From Sulfitobacter aestuariivivens (GTDB lineage Bacteria > Pseudomonadota > Alphaproteobacteria > Rhodobacterales > Rhodobacteraceae): a stretch of 64,000 nucleotides of DNA. The first letter of the stretch is position 1. Each line of letters opens with the position of its first letter. Shown here piece by piece: positions 45,001-52,594 of the stretch. The stretch is from NCBI RefSeq assembly GCF_014763045.1, contig NZ_JACTAG010000001.1, positions 620,001-684,000 on the forward strand, written 5' to 3'. The position numbers and the translations under genes were made by a program. Below the pieces are notes generated by a model. That model was not told the DNA's origin. It made no database searches and worked only from the letters and a program-made list of their open reading frames with translations.

Positions 45001-45968
45001 ATCTGGCCAGCCTGCGCCCCTTTGTGCCCCCGGTGCCGGTGGTGCCATTCTTTCTGGATCTGCCTCTGCTTCGGGGGGATGAGGTGCCGCATGCGCCCTA
45101 TATCGCTGCAACAGCGGCGCCATGGCCGGGAGCGGTGGCGGTGTATCAATCCAGTACCGACGAGAATTATGCGCTGAATACGATCCTGCCCCGGCCATCC
45201 ATCGTAGGGCGCACGCAGAATGCGATGACTGCAGCCAGCGCTGGCGTCTGGGATCGGGGCGCAGCGCTGGAGGTCAAGATCATCAGCGGAGCCCTGTCGT
45301 CAGTAACCGAAGAGGCATTATTGAGCGGTGCCAATCTGGCAGCGATCGGAGACGGGGCGTCAGATATCTGGGAAGTGTTTCAGTTTGCCGAGGCGGAGCT
45401 TGTGGCACCGGGGACGTATTGGCTGCGCACGCGGCTGCGGGGACAGGCCGGAACAGATGGGGTCATGCCGGCGGCCTGGCCTGCCGGATCGGTTTTCGTA
45501 TTGTTGGACGGCACACCGTCGCAAATCACCCAAAGCCCGAACTTGCGCCGTGTTGCACAGAATTACCGTATCGGACCGGCCCGACGGGGATATGATGACC
45601 CCTCTTACCGGCACCTGACACGCGCATTTGATGGCATCGGGTTGCGGCCTTATAGCCCCTGCCAGGTTCAGGCGAATCCGCTGCCGAATGGCTCGGTTGA
45701 TCTGCAGTGGGTCAGGCGGACGCGCCGTGACGGCGATGCCTGGGACGGGCTCGACGTGCCGCTTGGAGAGGAAAGCGAGCACTATCTGGTGCGGGTGATG
45801 GTGGGCAGCGAAATCCTGCGCGAGACCAGTGTGAATGCCCCTCACTGGCGCTATGAGGCGAGCGCGCGCGCAGCGGATGGCACACCGGAGACGGTGACCT
45901 TTGCGGTGGCGCAGGTATCGGCCAGTTTTGGCGCTGGGCCTTTTGCGACCCTAGGGTACCACTTCTGA
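42036..45968 (+). CDS. GTA megatron/host-specificity protein (g15), TIM-barrel
   Basis: The 1310-residue central fibre-hub protein. A Gly/Ala-rich N-terminal segment (residues about 8-45) precedes tail-hub domains. A glycoside-hydrolase-like TIM barrel (GTA_TIM) lies around residues 430-750, with SFCISSEMRGLTQIRGAGGG and DNYMPLSDWREEDG visible. A phage-tail_3-like region follows at about 795-960. The C-terminal part binds the cell surface. It is the largest gene of the cluster and intact. Its stop codon overlaps the start of a further small gene. Confidence 0.94.
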   Translation: MATVLLSAAGAAVGGTVGGTLAGLSSVAIGRAVGATLGRMVDQRLLGQGGQAVETGKVDRFRLTRAGEGEAIAQLYGRMRLGGQVIWASDFQESVTVSGGGKGSRPTPETTEYSYAVSLAIALCEGEITSVGRIWADGEEIAPNDLNLRVYNGTPFQQPDPTMEAIEGVGQVPAYRGTAYVVMENLSLERFGNRVPQFSFEVMRPEQPQVAGREAMPAFGIEGVALIPGTGEYSLATTPVTYVEPGQDARWSANVNTPTGQSDFTVSLEAMNEEMQNLKAASLVVSWFGDDLRCGECTVRPKVEDAVIEGENMPWQVAGIARGQAEVIVRQDERPIYGGTPTDQSVIEAIEAMHAAGTAVMFYPFILMDQLEGNDLADPYSDADTQPHLPWRGRMTLSEAPGRPGSPDGTAAADAEVDAFFGTVVATDFAVGAGEVAYTGPQEWSLSRFILHYAALCAAAGGVDSFCISSEMRGLTQIRGAGGGFVAVARLRGLAAQVRALVGPGTKISYAADWSEYFGYQPQDGSGDRYFHLDPLWADENVDFIGIDNYMPLSDWREEDGHIDGESHDAIYDLAYLKSNIEGGEGYDWYYHSVDARAAQIRTEITDGAHDEPWIYRYKDIRNWWANAHHERINGVRQAAPTDWVPESKPIWFTEYGCAAIDKGTNQPNKFLDVKSSESALPRYSTGARDDLMQMQYLRAMAEYWNDPANNPVSPEYGGRMLDMARAFVWAWDVRPFPAFPNNHDLWNDGANYGRGHWVNGRTSARPLASVVGEICRRAGLEAFSTEGLYGYVRGYAVEQVTDARAALQPLMIRYGFDAIERDGVLQFRMRDGQEETVLDPETFAISGDLDGVTEQVREADAEISGRVRLRFVQADGNFDTIAEEAVLADEATHAVSASELNMALTRAEGRQVVERWLTEARVSRERIRLALPPSRLALGAGDVIEVPGEGNEGPGRYRIDRVEQTELQLIEAVRIEPEVFEPADIEEDLASLRPFVPPVPVVPFFLDLPLLRGDEVPHAPYIAATAAPWPGAVAVYQSSTDENYALNTILPRPSIVGRTQNAMTAASAGVWDRGAALEVKIISGALSSVTEEALLSGANLAAIGDGASDIWEVFQFAEAELVAPGTYWLRTRLRGQAGTDGVMPAAWPAGSVFVLLDGTPSQITQSPNLRRVAQNYRIGPARRGYDDPSYRHLTRAFDGIGLRPYSPCQVQANPLPNGSVDLQWVRRTRRDGDAWDGLDVPLGEESEHYLVRVMVGSEILRETSVNAPHWRYEASARAADGTPETVTFAVAQVSASFGAGPFATLGYHF

Positions 45969-46261
45969 TGCGGTCAGTGCGACACAGCGATGTCGTCACA
46001 GCCGCCCGTGCCCTGCTGGCGGTGCCTGCAGCGCGCCGCGGGGCCCTGTGCGGGCGGATCTTGCGGGAAGCGGATTGGGCAGACAGATTTACCCGGCGAT
46101 TGGGCAAGCCGCATCCGTTGTGGGGCAATGGGACCCTTTTGGCTGCAGCGCGGCAGTACATGCTGGCGCCGGAGCCCACCTTTGATGACTGGGCTTATTG
46201 CAGCGCCTTCGAAATGGTTCTGACCCAGCTGATGGCACATCGTCGGTGTCAGGCCTTGTAA
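45968..46261 (+). CDS. Small basic protein coupled to GTA g15
   Basis: A 97-residue soluble protein rich in Arg and Ala (VVTAARALLAVPAARRGALCG) with a middle GKPHPLWGNGTLLAAARQY. It is not a GTA structural protein I recognise. Its ATG overlaps the g15 stop by one base (TGATG), the same coupling used inside the GTA cluster, so it is probably co-transcribed with it. Intact and protein-like; function unknown. Confidence 0.75.
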   Translation: MRSVRHSDVVTAARALLAVPAARRGALCGRILREADWADRFTRRLGKPHPLWGNGTLLAAARQYMLAPEPTFDDWAYCSAFEMVLTQLMAHRRCQAL

Positions 46262-46364
46262 GGTCAGCTTACAGGCGTACATATGAATTGTGATGCCGAT
46301 CCGGTTTGCTTTTGGTTTAATGTTGCGGCATGACGTGACCTGAGACTTGCAAAGGAGCCGGACC

Positions 46365-47183
46365 ATGGCGGACCCGCAACGAAAACTTGCCCAGATCGAC
46401 CCGGTGTGGGATCGGATCATGACAGAAGCACAGGCTGCTGTTTCTGATGAGCCCTTGATGGGCGGATTTATCCACGCCTGTATTCTGCACCACAAATCCA
46501 TTGAACGCGCGCTATCCTACCGGATTGCGGCCAAGCTTGCGTCGAACGAGATGTCGATGGTGGTGATCCGTGAGATCGTGGAGGAAGCCTATGCCAATGA
46601 GCCCGCTTTGATCGAAGCGGCGCGGGCCGATCTGGTTGCTGTTTACGAGCGCGATCCGGCCTGTCACCGGTTTTTGCAACCGATCCTGTTCTTCAAGGGA
46701 TATCAGGCGGTTCAGGCCTATCGGGTGGGCAACTACCTGTTTCGGACAGGCAAGCGAGATCTGGCGTATTTCGTGCAGATGCGGGTGTCGGAGATATTTG
46801 GGGTTGATATTCATCCCGGCGCGACACTGGGCAAGGGCATCATGATTGACCATGCCCATTCGATCGTCATTGGCGAGACTGCTGTGGTGGGAGACAACGT
46901 TTCGATGCTGCATTCTGTCACGCTTGGGGGGACCGGCAAAGAGGAAGAGGATCGCCATCCAAAGATCGCGGATGGTGTGCTGATTGGGGCCGGTGCCAAG
47001 GTTCTGGGGAATATTAAGGTGGGCAAGTGCAGTCGCATTGCGGCCGGTTCGGTTGTTCTGGAGGAGGTCCCTGCGTGCAAGACCGTGGCGGGTATCCCGG
47101 CGCGGATCGTCGGCGAGGCGGGATGCGATCAGCCAGCGGTTTCGATGAACCACATGCTGGGACCGTGGGACATTGACGGGTGA
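46365..47183 (+). CDS. cysE: Serine O-acetyltransferase
   Basis: First step of cysteine synthesis: acetyl-CoA plus L-serine to O-acetylserine. A 272-residue protein with a helical N-terminal domain and a left-handed beta-helix of hexapeptide repeats. FGVDIHPGATLGKGIMIDHA and VTLGGTGKEEEDRHPKI carry the active-site His residues. AAAGGAG precedes ATG 46365. As I recall, cysE also follows the GTA cluster in R. capsulatus and relatives, so this is conserved synteny rather than GTA function. Confidence 0.95.
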   Translation: MADPQRKLAQIDPVWDRIMTEAQAAVSDEPLMGGFIHACILHHKSIERALSYRIAAKLASNEMSMVVIREIVEEAYANEPALIEAARADLVAVYERDPACHRFLQPILFFKGYQAVQAYRVGNYLFRTGKRDLAYFVQMRVSEIFGVDIHPGATLGKGIMIDHAHSIVIGETAVVGDNVSMLHSVTLGGTGKEEEDRHPKIADGVLIGAGAKVLGNIKVGKCSRIAAGSVVLEEVPACKTVAGIPARIVGEAGCDQPAVSMNHMLGPWDIDG

Positions 47184-47207
47184 TTTCGCCTGACGGCGAC
47201 GTGGCGC

Positions 47208-47247
47208 CGCCGAGCCGGGGCTCGGCGGGTGAGGGTTCTACCCTCAC
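47208..47247. terminator. Double hairpin between convergent cysE and E2 genes
   Basis: CGCCGAGCC/GGCTCGGCG (47208-47227) is followed at once by GTGAGGG-TTCTA-CCCTCAC (47229-47247). Both stems are perfect. There is no strong T-run, but the position between convergent genes suggests a bidirectional terminator or a dispersed intergenic palindromic element. Confidence 0.6.
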
Positions 47248-47300
47248 ACACCCGGGATATTTTCCGCCAGAAGATTTGCGTGTTTGGTCTGACCGGCAGG

Positions 47301-48623
47301 TCAGGCCAGCATTGTCATCGGTGCTTCGAGATTTTCCTTGATGGCCTGCAGCAGTTCTGCCCCCAAGGCACCGTCAATGACGCGGTGATCGACAGAGAGC
47401 GTGACCGACATTACCGTCGCCACATCGACCGCGCCTTCGGCGTTGACGACAGGTTTTTTGACGCCTGCGCCCACGGCCAGGATCGCCCCATGCGGCGGGT
47501 TGATCACCGCATCAAAGTTGTCGATGCCGAACATACCCAGGTTTGAAATGGCAAAGCTGCCGCCCTGATACTCATGCGGGGCCAGCTTTCGGTCGCGAGC
47601 GCGGCCGGCAAGGTCCTTCATCTCTGACGAGAGGGCGGAGAGTGATTTTTGGTGTGCATCCTTCAGGACCGGTGTGAAAAGGCCTCCTTCGATCGCGACG
47701 GCCACGGCCACGTCTGAGGGCGTGAGTTTGAGGATCCGGTCACCGGCCCAGACCGCATTGGCGTCAGGCACCTGCTGCAGGGCCAGGGCGCAGGCCTTGA
47801 TGATGAAGTCATTGACCGAAAGCTTGATGCCGCGCGGTTCGAGCTGCTTGTTGAGCTGACCGCGGAAGGACAGCAGCGCGTCCAGATGGATGTCGCGCCG
47901 CAGGTAAAAATGCGGAATGCTTTGTTTGGCTTCGGTCAGGCGGGCGGCGATTGTTTTGCGCATGCCATCGAGTTTGATATCTTCGTATTCGCGATCTTCA
48001 TACATCCGGGCGACGACATCTGCCGATGGACCGGTGGCCGGAGCCGCCGCCTTGGCAGGCTCGGCCTGAGGGGCCTCTTTGGCAGGTGCATCCGACGTGC
48101 TGAGCCCTTCGACGTCGGCCTTCACGATCCGGCCATGCGGTCCGGAACCGCTGATGTTTGCAAGGTCGAGCCCTTTGTCTGCTGCGATGCGCCGCGCCAG
48201 TGGTGAGGCGAAGATGCGCTCCCCATCCTTGCGCTCTGGACTAGCGGCGGGTGTCGCGTCTGTCGCGCCTCGGCCATGGCCCTTGGCCGGTTCGGTCGCG
48301 TGAGATGCGTCAGCCGGTGCCGCGTTGGAGGAGGCGTCCGCCTTGGGTGCAGAGACCTCGCCTATATCGTCGGCGCTTTCGCCTTCTTCCAGCAGGATCG
48401 CGATGGGTTGATTGACCTTCACGCCCTCTGTGCCTTCCGCGACGAGGATCTTGCCAATGGTGCCTTCATCGACCGCTTCGAATTCCATCGTGGCCTTGTC
48501 GGTTTCGATCTCGCACATCACATCGCCGGAAGCGACGTCATCGCCTTCTTTGACCAGCCATTTGGCCAGCGTGCCTTCTTCCATTGTAGGCGACAGGGCG
48601 GGCATCAGAATTTCTGTAGGCAT
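47301..48623 (-). CDS. pdhC: Pyruvate dehydrogenase E2 (dihydrolipoamide acetyltransferase)
   Basis: Core of the pyruvate dehydrogenase complex, 440 residues. The N-terminal lipoyl domain has the acceptor Lys in [15 protein letters not shown]. An Ala/Pro/Asp-rich linker leads to a peripheral subunit-binding domain ([18 protein letters not shown], about residues 135-170). The catalytic domain ends with the active-site [13 protein letters not shown]. Last gene of the operon, 12 bp after E1 beta. E3 is not in this stretch. Confidence 0.96.
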   Translation of the reverse strand: MPTEILMPALSPTMEEGTLAKWLVKEGDDVASGDVMCEIETDKATMEFEAVDEGTIGKILVAEGTEGVKVNQPIAILLEEGESADDIGEVSAPKADASSNAAPADASHATEPAKGHGRGATDATPAASPERKDGERIFASPLARRIAADKGLDLANISGSGPHGRIVKADVEGLSTSDAPAKEAPQAEPAKAAAPATGPSADVVARMYEDREYEDIKLDGMRKTIAARLTEAKQSIPHFYLRRDIHLDALLSFRGQLNKQLEPRGIKLSVNDFIIKACALALQQVPDANAVWAGDRILKLTPSDVAVAVAIEGGLFTPVLKDAHQKSLSALSSEMKDLAGRARDRKLAPHEYQGGSFAISNLGMFGIDNFDAVINPPHGAILAVGAGVKKPVVNAEGAVDVATVMSVTLSVDHRVIDGALGAELLQAIKENLEAPMTMLA

Positions 48624-48635
48624 GGCTTCCGCTCT

Positions 48636-50015
48636 CTATTTGTAGGTGACTTTGTGCACAGCTTCGATCACTTCGTCGGTCGTGACCAGCGCGTGTTTTT
48701 CCAGATTGGCAGCATAGGGCATTGGCACGTCCTTACCGGTGCAATTGATCACCGGGGCGTCCAGGTAATCAAATGCTTCCTGCATGATCACGCCAGAGAT
48801 GAAGCTGCCGACCGAAGGCTGGGGCCAGCCTTCTTCGACGGTGACGCAGCGATTGGTTTTCATCACCGATTTGAGAATACTGTCGGTGTCCATCGGGCGC
48901 AGGGTGCGCAGATCGATGACTTCGGCGTCGATCCCGTCTTCGGCCAGCTTTTCGGCGGCTTCCAACGCATAGCTCATCCCGATGCCAAAGCTGACGATGG
49001 TCACGTCAGAACCCTCACGCCAGATACGGGCCTTGCCGAAGGGAACGGTATAATCGTCGACCTCGGGCACGTCGAAGCTGCGGCCATAGAGGATTTCGTT
49101 CTCGAGAAAGATGACCGGGTTGGGATCGCGGATCGCGGTCTTGATCAGACCTTTGTAGTCCGACGCGGAGTAGGGCATGGCCACCTTCAGCCCCGGAATT
49201 TGCATGTACCAGGCAGCATAGTCTTGCGAGTGCTGCGCGCCGACACGTGCCGCAGCACCGTTTGGCCCCCGAAAGACCATCGGTGCGCCCATCTGTCCGC
49301 CGGACATATAGAGCGTCTTTGCAGCCGAATTGATAATGTGATCAATGGCCTGCATGGCAAAGTTGAATGTCATGAATTCCACGATGGGGCGCAACCCGCC
49401 GAAGGCCGCGCCAACGCCGATGCCAGCAAATCCATGTTCCGTGATTGGCGTGTCGATCACCCGCTTGGACCCGAATTCATCCAGCATGCCTTGGGTGATT
49501 TTGTAGGCGCCCTGATACTCCGCGACCTCCTCGCCCATGACGAAGACGCTGTCGTCGCGGCGCATCTCTTCGGACATGCCATCGCGCAGCGCCTCACGGA
49601 CGGTCTGCTGCTTGAGGGTGGTGCCATCAGGCCAGTCAGGGGTCAGATCAGGTTTGGGCTGCGTGTGGCCTTCTGCGGGCGTGTCGTCCTTTTTGGCCTC
49701 GGCGGGCGCGGATTGCTCTGCCTTTGGCTCTTGCTTGGAGGCAGGGGCGCTTTCGATATCATCAGCGCTTTCGCCCTCCTCCAGCAGAATGGCAATGGCG
49801 GTGTTGACCTTGACCCCTTCGGTGCCTTCCTCAATCAGGATCTTGCCGATGGTGCCTTCGTCGACGGCCTCGAATTCCATGGTAGCCTTGTCGGTCTCGA
49901 TCTCGGCCATGATGTCGCCGGAACTGACCGTATCGCCTTCCTTGACCAGCCATTTGGCCAGTGTGCCTTCTTCCATGGTGGGCGACAGGGCGGGCATGAG
50001 AATTTCGGTTGCCAT
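48636..50015 (-). CDS. pdhB: Pyruvate dehydrogenase E1 beta with N-terminal lipoyl domain
   Basis: E1 beta subunit of 459 residues. It carries its own lipoyl domain (residues 1 to about 78, again [15 protein letters not shown]) and an Ala/Lys/Glu linker before the transketolase-like domain (about 135-459, e.g. [20 protein letters not shown]). A lipoylated E1 beta is characteristic of alphaproteobacterial complexes. The lipoyl domain closely resembles that of E2, pointing to domain duplication. One base separates its start from the VOC gene stop. Confidence 0.96.
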   Translation of the reverse strand: MATEILMPALSPTMEEGTLAKWLVKEGDTVSSGDIMAEIETDKATMEFEAVDEGTIGKILIEEGTEGVKVNTAIAILLEEGESADDIESAPASKQEPKAEQSAPAEAKKDDTPAEGHTQPKPDLTPDWPDGTTLKQQTVREALRDGMSEEMRRDDSVFVMGEEVAEYQGAYKITQGMLDEFGSKRVIDTPITEHGFAGIGVGAAFGGLRPIVEFMTFNFAMQAIDHIINSAAKTLYMSGGQMGAPMVFRGPNGAAARVGAQHSQDYAAWYMQIPGLKVAMPYSASDYKGLIKTAIRDPNPVIFLENEILYGRSFDVPEVDDYTVPFGKARIWREGSDVTIVSFGIGMSYALEAAEKLAEDGIDAEVIDLRTLRPMDTDSILKSVMKTNRCVTVEEGWPQPSVGSFISGVIMQEAFDYLDAPVINCTGKDVPMPYAANLEKHALVTTDEVIEAVHKVTYK

Positions 50016-50016
50016 A

Positions 50017-50403
50017 TCAGGTGCTCTCCGCTGGGGTAATCATTCCGACCACGTTGCCCTGGCCGTCTTCGACATAGGCGCAACGGCCGATGCCGGGGTA
50101 ATCCTGTGGTGGCAGTGCCTCTGCACCACCGTTTGCGAGCGCCCAGTCATAGCGGGCGTCGCAGTCGTCTACGTCAAAGGTCATTGTGCCGCCACGGATC
50201 GGGCCGCCGGGGGCGGGCGCGCTGTCCATGCGTTTCATAATGCCGCCGGTCACACCTTTGCCCGTTCCAATGTCGGCGCCTTCGATCAGGTGATAGGCGA
50301 CATCTTCGGCTCCTGGCATCGGGTCAAACTGCCAGCCGAACAGGCCCTGATAGAAGGTTTTGGCGGCGTCCACATCGGATGCGTGTATCTCGAAATGAGG
50401 CAT
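50017..50403 (-). CDS. VOC (glyoxalase/bleomycin-resistance fold) protein
   Basis: A 128-residue two-repeat VOC-fold protein starting [20 protein letters not shown], with GWQFDPMPG and the C-terminal [19 protein letters not shown]. Metal-binding His/Glu positions are only partly evident, so enzymatic activity is uncertain. ATG 50403 chosen; the frame is open upstream. It is embedded in the pyruvate dehydrogenase operon immediately before pdhB. A role in methylglyoxal or other carbonyl handling would be a guess. Confidence 0.8.
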   Translation of the reverse strand: MPHFEIHASDVDAAKTFYQGLFGWQFDPMPGAEDVAYHLIEGADIGTGKGVTGGIMKRMDSAPAPGGPIRGGTMTFDVDDCDARYDWALANGGAEALPPQDYPGIGRCAYVEDGQGNVVGMITPAEST

Positions 50404-50437
50404 CAGTTCATGACCTCCGGACGGGTGCGTAATGGTC

Positions 50438-50872
50438 TCATGCGGCTGCCACAGCGAAGAGAACAAAGGCCAGAGCCATGCTGAACAGGATGTAGAGGAT
50501 AAATTGGACGACGAGCACGATCAGCCATTTCCACAGGGCAACCGCATCGCCGTCCGTGTCGTGTGCAAATAGCGTCAGCATCGTTGCCTGCAACAGATAG
50601 CTGGCAAAGCCCAGCAGCAGGCTGGGGCCTGCGGGGATGTCGCGTTCGGCCATCAAGGGTGCCAGCAGATCCAGCCAGAACAGAATGAAGATCGAGATCA
50701 GGATCGTGATGGTCGATATCATCAGGATCAGAAAATACGATACTTGCTGGCCAAATATGAGCGAGACCAGCCATTTGCTGACCGCTGAGGGGATCACAGA
50801 GCCAAGGAAGGCCGCGATCACAAGATACGGGCCGATAGCGCTTAGAGTTTCTAGAGTGATTTCCTGTTCCAT
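50438..50872 (-). CDS. Four-helix membrane protein in the pdh operon
   Basis: A 144-residue inner-membrane protein with about four hydrophobic segments (YLVIAAFLGSVIPSAV; YFLILMISTITILISIFILF; SLLLGFASYLLQATMLTLF; FILYILFSMALAFVLFAV). No family recognised. It lies 14 bp after pdhA and 34 bp before the VOC gene, so it should be co-transcribed with the pyruvate dehydrogenase genes. Its link to the complex is unknown. Confidence 0.75.
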   Translation of the reverse strand: MEQEITLETLSAIGPYLVIAAFLGSVIPSAVSKWLVSLIFGQQVSYFLILMISTITILISIFILFWLDLLAPLMAERDIPAGPSLLLGFASYLLQATMLTLFAHDTDGDAVALWKWLIVLVVQFILYILFSMALAFVLFAVAAA

Positions 50873-50886
50873 GAGGCGCGATCACA

Positions 50887-51906
50887 TCAGGCTTCCTGCG
50901 GCACTTCTTTGGCATAAATGTCTGTCCAAAGTTCGCTCAGATCCGGTTCGGGGCTTTCCTTGGAGAATTCGGCGCTTTCGTTCACGATGCCCTTGATTTC
51001 CTTGTCGATGGCTTTGAGGTCGTCCTCGCTTGCGTGCTTGCCTTGCAGCAGCATGTTGCGCACAGCTTCGATCGGGTCGCGTTCGTCGCGCATTTTCTGC
51101 ACTTCTTCGCGGGTGCGATACTTGGCCGGGTCCGACATGGAGTGGCCGCGATACCGGTAAGTCTTGATTTCAAGAATGTAGGGGCCCTTGCCCGCGCGGC
51201 AGTGGCCAACGGCGGTTTCGCCTGCTGCCTTTACCGCCAGCACATCCATCCCGTCGACGGCTTCGCCGGGGATGCCAAACGCTTTGCCACGTTCCCAGAT
51301 TTCCGCGCTGGAGGTGGAGCGTTGCTGGGACGTGCCCATGGCGTACTGGTTGTTTTCGATGACAAAAACCACCGGTAGCTTCCACAACGCAGCCATGTTG
51401 AATGTCTCGTACACCTGGCCCTGATTGGCGGCACCATCACCGAAGTACGTAAAGGTGACGCGACCGTTTTCCTTGTACTTGTCCGCAAAGGCGAGGCCCG
51501 CCCCAAGCGGCACCTGCGCTGCAACAATGCCGTGGCCGCCGTAGAAATGCTTCTCTTTCGAGAACATGTGCATGGAGCCGCCCTTGCCCTTGGAATAGCC
51601 CCCTTCACGGCCCGTCAATTCGGCCATGACACCGTTGGGGTCCATGCCGCAGGCCAGCATATGCCCGTGATCGCGGTAGGACGTGATGCGCTTGTCGCCT
51701 TCCTCGGCGGCCGCTTCCAATCCGACAACAACGGCTTCCTGGCCGATATAAAGGTGACAGAACCCGCCGATCAGACCCATGCCGTAAAGCTGACCCGCCT
51801 TTTCCTCGAACCGCCTGATCAGCAGCATGTCCTTGTAGTAGGCCTTGAGTTCATCCGCTGACACGTTGGATTTGTCAGCTTTCTTGGTCACTTTCTTGGC
51901 AGCCAC
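50887..51906 (-). CDS. pdhA: Pyruvate dehydrogenase E1 alpha
   Basis: Thiamine-diphosphate-dependent E1 alpha subunit, 339 residues. The ThDP motif GDGAANQGQVYETFNMAALW and the IENNQYAMGTSQQRSTSS phosphorylation-loop-like segment are present. The start is a GTG at 51906 (V/M-AAKKVTKKADK), supported by AAAGGAG six to seven bases upstream; the open frame continues 36 codons upstream through the promoter dyad and is not family-like. First gene of the pdh operon, under a promoter with a perfect dyad at 51932-51955. Confidence 0.95.
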   Translation of the reverse strand: MAAKKVTKKADKSNVSADELKAYYKDMLLIRRFEEKAGQLYGMGLIGGFCHLYIGQEAVVVGLEAAAEEGDKRITSYRDHGHMLACGMDPNGVMAELTGREGGYSKGKGGSMHMFSKEKHFYGGHGIVAAQVPLGAGLAFADKYKENGRVTFTYFGDGAANQGQVYETFNMAALWKLPVVFVIENNQYAMGTSQQRSTSSAEIWERGKAFGIPGEAVDGMDVLAVKAAGETAVGHCRAGKGPYILEIKTYRYRGHSMSDPAKYRTREEVQKMRDERDPIEAVRNMLLQGKHASEDDLKAIDKEIKGIVNESAEFSKESPEPDLSELWTDIYAKEVPQEA

Positions 51907-51931
51907 GGGCGTCTCCTTTGTCGGGGTCCCT

Positions 51932-51955
51932 AGATAGTTTAGCGTTAAACTATCT
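51932..51955 (-). promoter_or_regulatory. Perfect 10+10 bp dyad in the pdhA promoter
   Basis: AGATAGTTTA-GCGT-TAAACTATCT, a perfect inverted repeat with a 4-bp centre, 26 bp upstream of the pdhA GTG start. Directly upstream on the minus strand is an AT-rich TATAA-like element (about 51957-51962), so the dyad would cover the transcription start, a repressor position. It is not followed by a long T-run. Confidence 0.7.
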
Positions 51956-52179
51956 TTTATAACATTCCTTCGCGGAAGTGTAGAGGCAATTAAACGTTGT
52001 CTTGTAACGGACAAGATAGGTCTGTTGTGGCGAAGGCAAAATGCCTTTTTTAGATCTTATGATTGCCCCCTTGAACACCATCATCCACGCCGTTGCGCAG
52101 GCAGTCGATGCAACGCGCGGTGGGGTGATCGGGGGATTTGTGGGGAATCACTTTGTTAAGTCCTATTTATATGGAAATT

Positions 52180-52234
52180 GCGGCATCGGTTTTGCGTCGG
52201 TATCACGTCGGTATTGCGACGGTGTCCGGTCGGT
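52180..52234. repeat. Array of five 11-bp tandem units (locus 2)
   Basis: Units GCGGCATCGGT, TTTGCGTCGGT, ATCACGTCGGT, ATTGCGACGGT and GTCCGGTCGGT run gap-free at 11-bp spacing. The central unit is identical to unit 1 of the array at 1701-1744. It lies in the 688-bp region upstream of pdhA and of the NYN gene, just after an AT-rich stretch. Apparent reading frames through it are degenerate repeats and not protein-like. Confidence 0.75.
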
Positions 52235-52345
52235 AAATTGGCGTGGTTTAGGGACCGGACTGTGCGTTGTGACTATGTTTGGAGGTTCGGATGGAGGCCC
52301 TTGCGGACATCCACAACGCGCGCCGGGTTATCGCCTACCCGAGGG

Positions 52346-52366
52346 GCGGGCAGGCGATGGCACGGC
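52346..52366 (+). repeat. 21-bp repeat, diverged copy (19/21)
   Basis: Same orientation as the copy at 53498-53518, with two substitutions (positions 5 and 12 of the unit). It begins GCGGGCAGGCG. It marks the left side of the segment holding the NYN gene. Confidence 0.65.
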
Positions 52367-52411
52367 GGCTACGCCTTAGAGCCGTGCTGAGACGCGCGCC
52401 ATCAATCGGCG

Positions 52412-52502
52412 GCTTCGTCCGCACACCCGTCACTGCAAGTGCCGATCGCCCGATTTTGCTGCGCCGCGCTGCCGCACGTCCGGTAGGAGCCCAAAGCGGA
52501 CG
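52412..52502 (+). repeat. ~91-bp imperfect direct repeat, left copy
   Basis: Matches 53239-53329 in the same orientation. Shared blocks include GCTTCGTCC, ACCCGTCACT, CCCGATTT, GCCGCACGTCCGGT and GAGCCC in the same order, with compensating single-base shifts. The two copies bracket the NYN gene. Long intergenic repeats of similar wording seem familiar from Roseobacter-group genomes, from memory only. Confidence 0.7.
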
Positions 52503-52594
52503 CTGGGGCTTCCTTAAAGGTCGGCAGGGAACCCAGCGACCTTGACTTGACCCGAAGTTCTGTTTTGCATCGGTGTTGAATTGGAGCACGCCCC

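Noticed and set aside
31886-46261. Ordinary prophage
   Set aside because: No integrase, repressor, replication, holin or attachment-site repeats; gene content and order match a gene transfer agent.
52041-52379. 112-codon plus-strand frame through the 11-bp array
   Set aside because: The middle of the translation is just the out-of-frame repeat; no homology-like sequence or ribosome-binding site.
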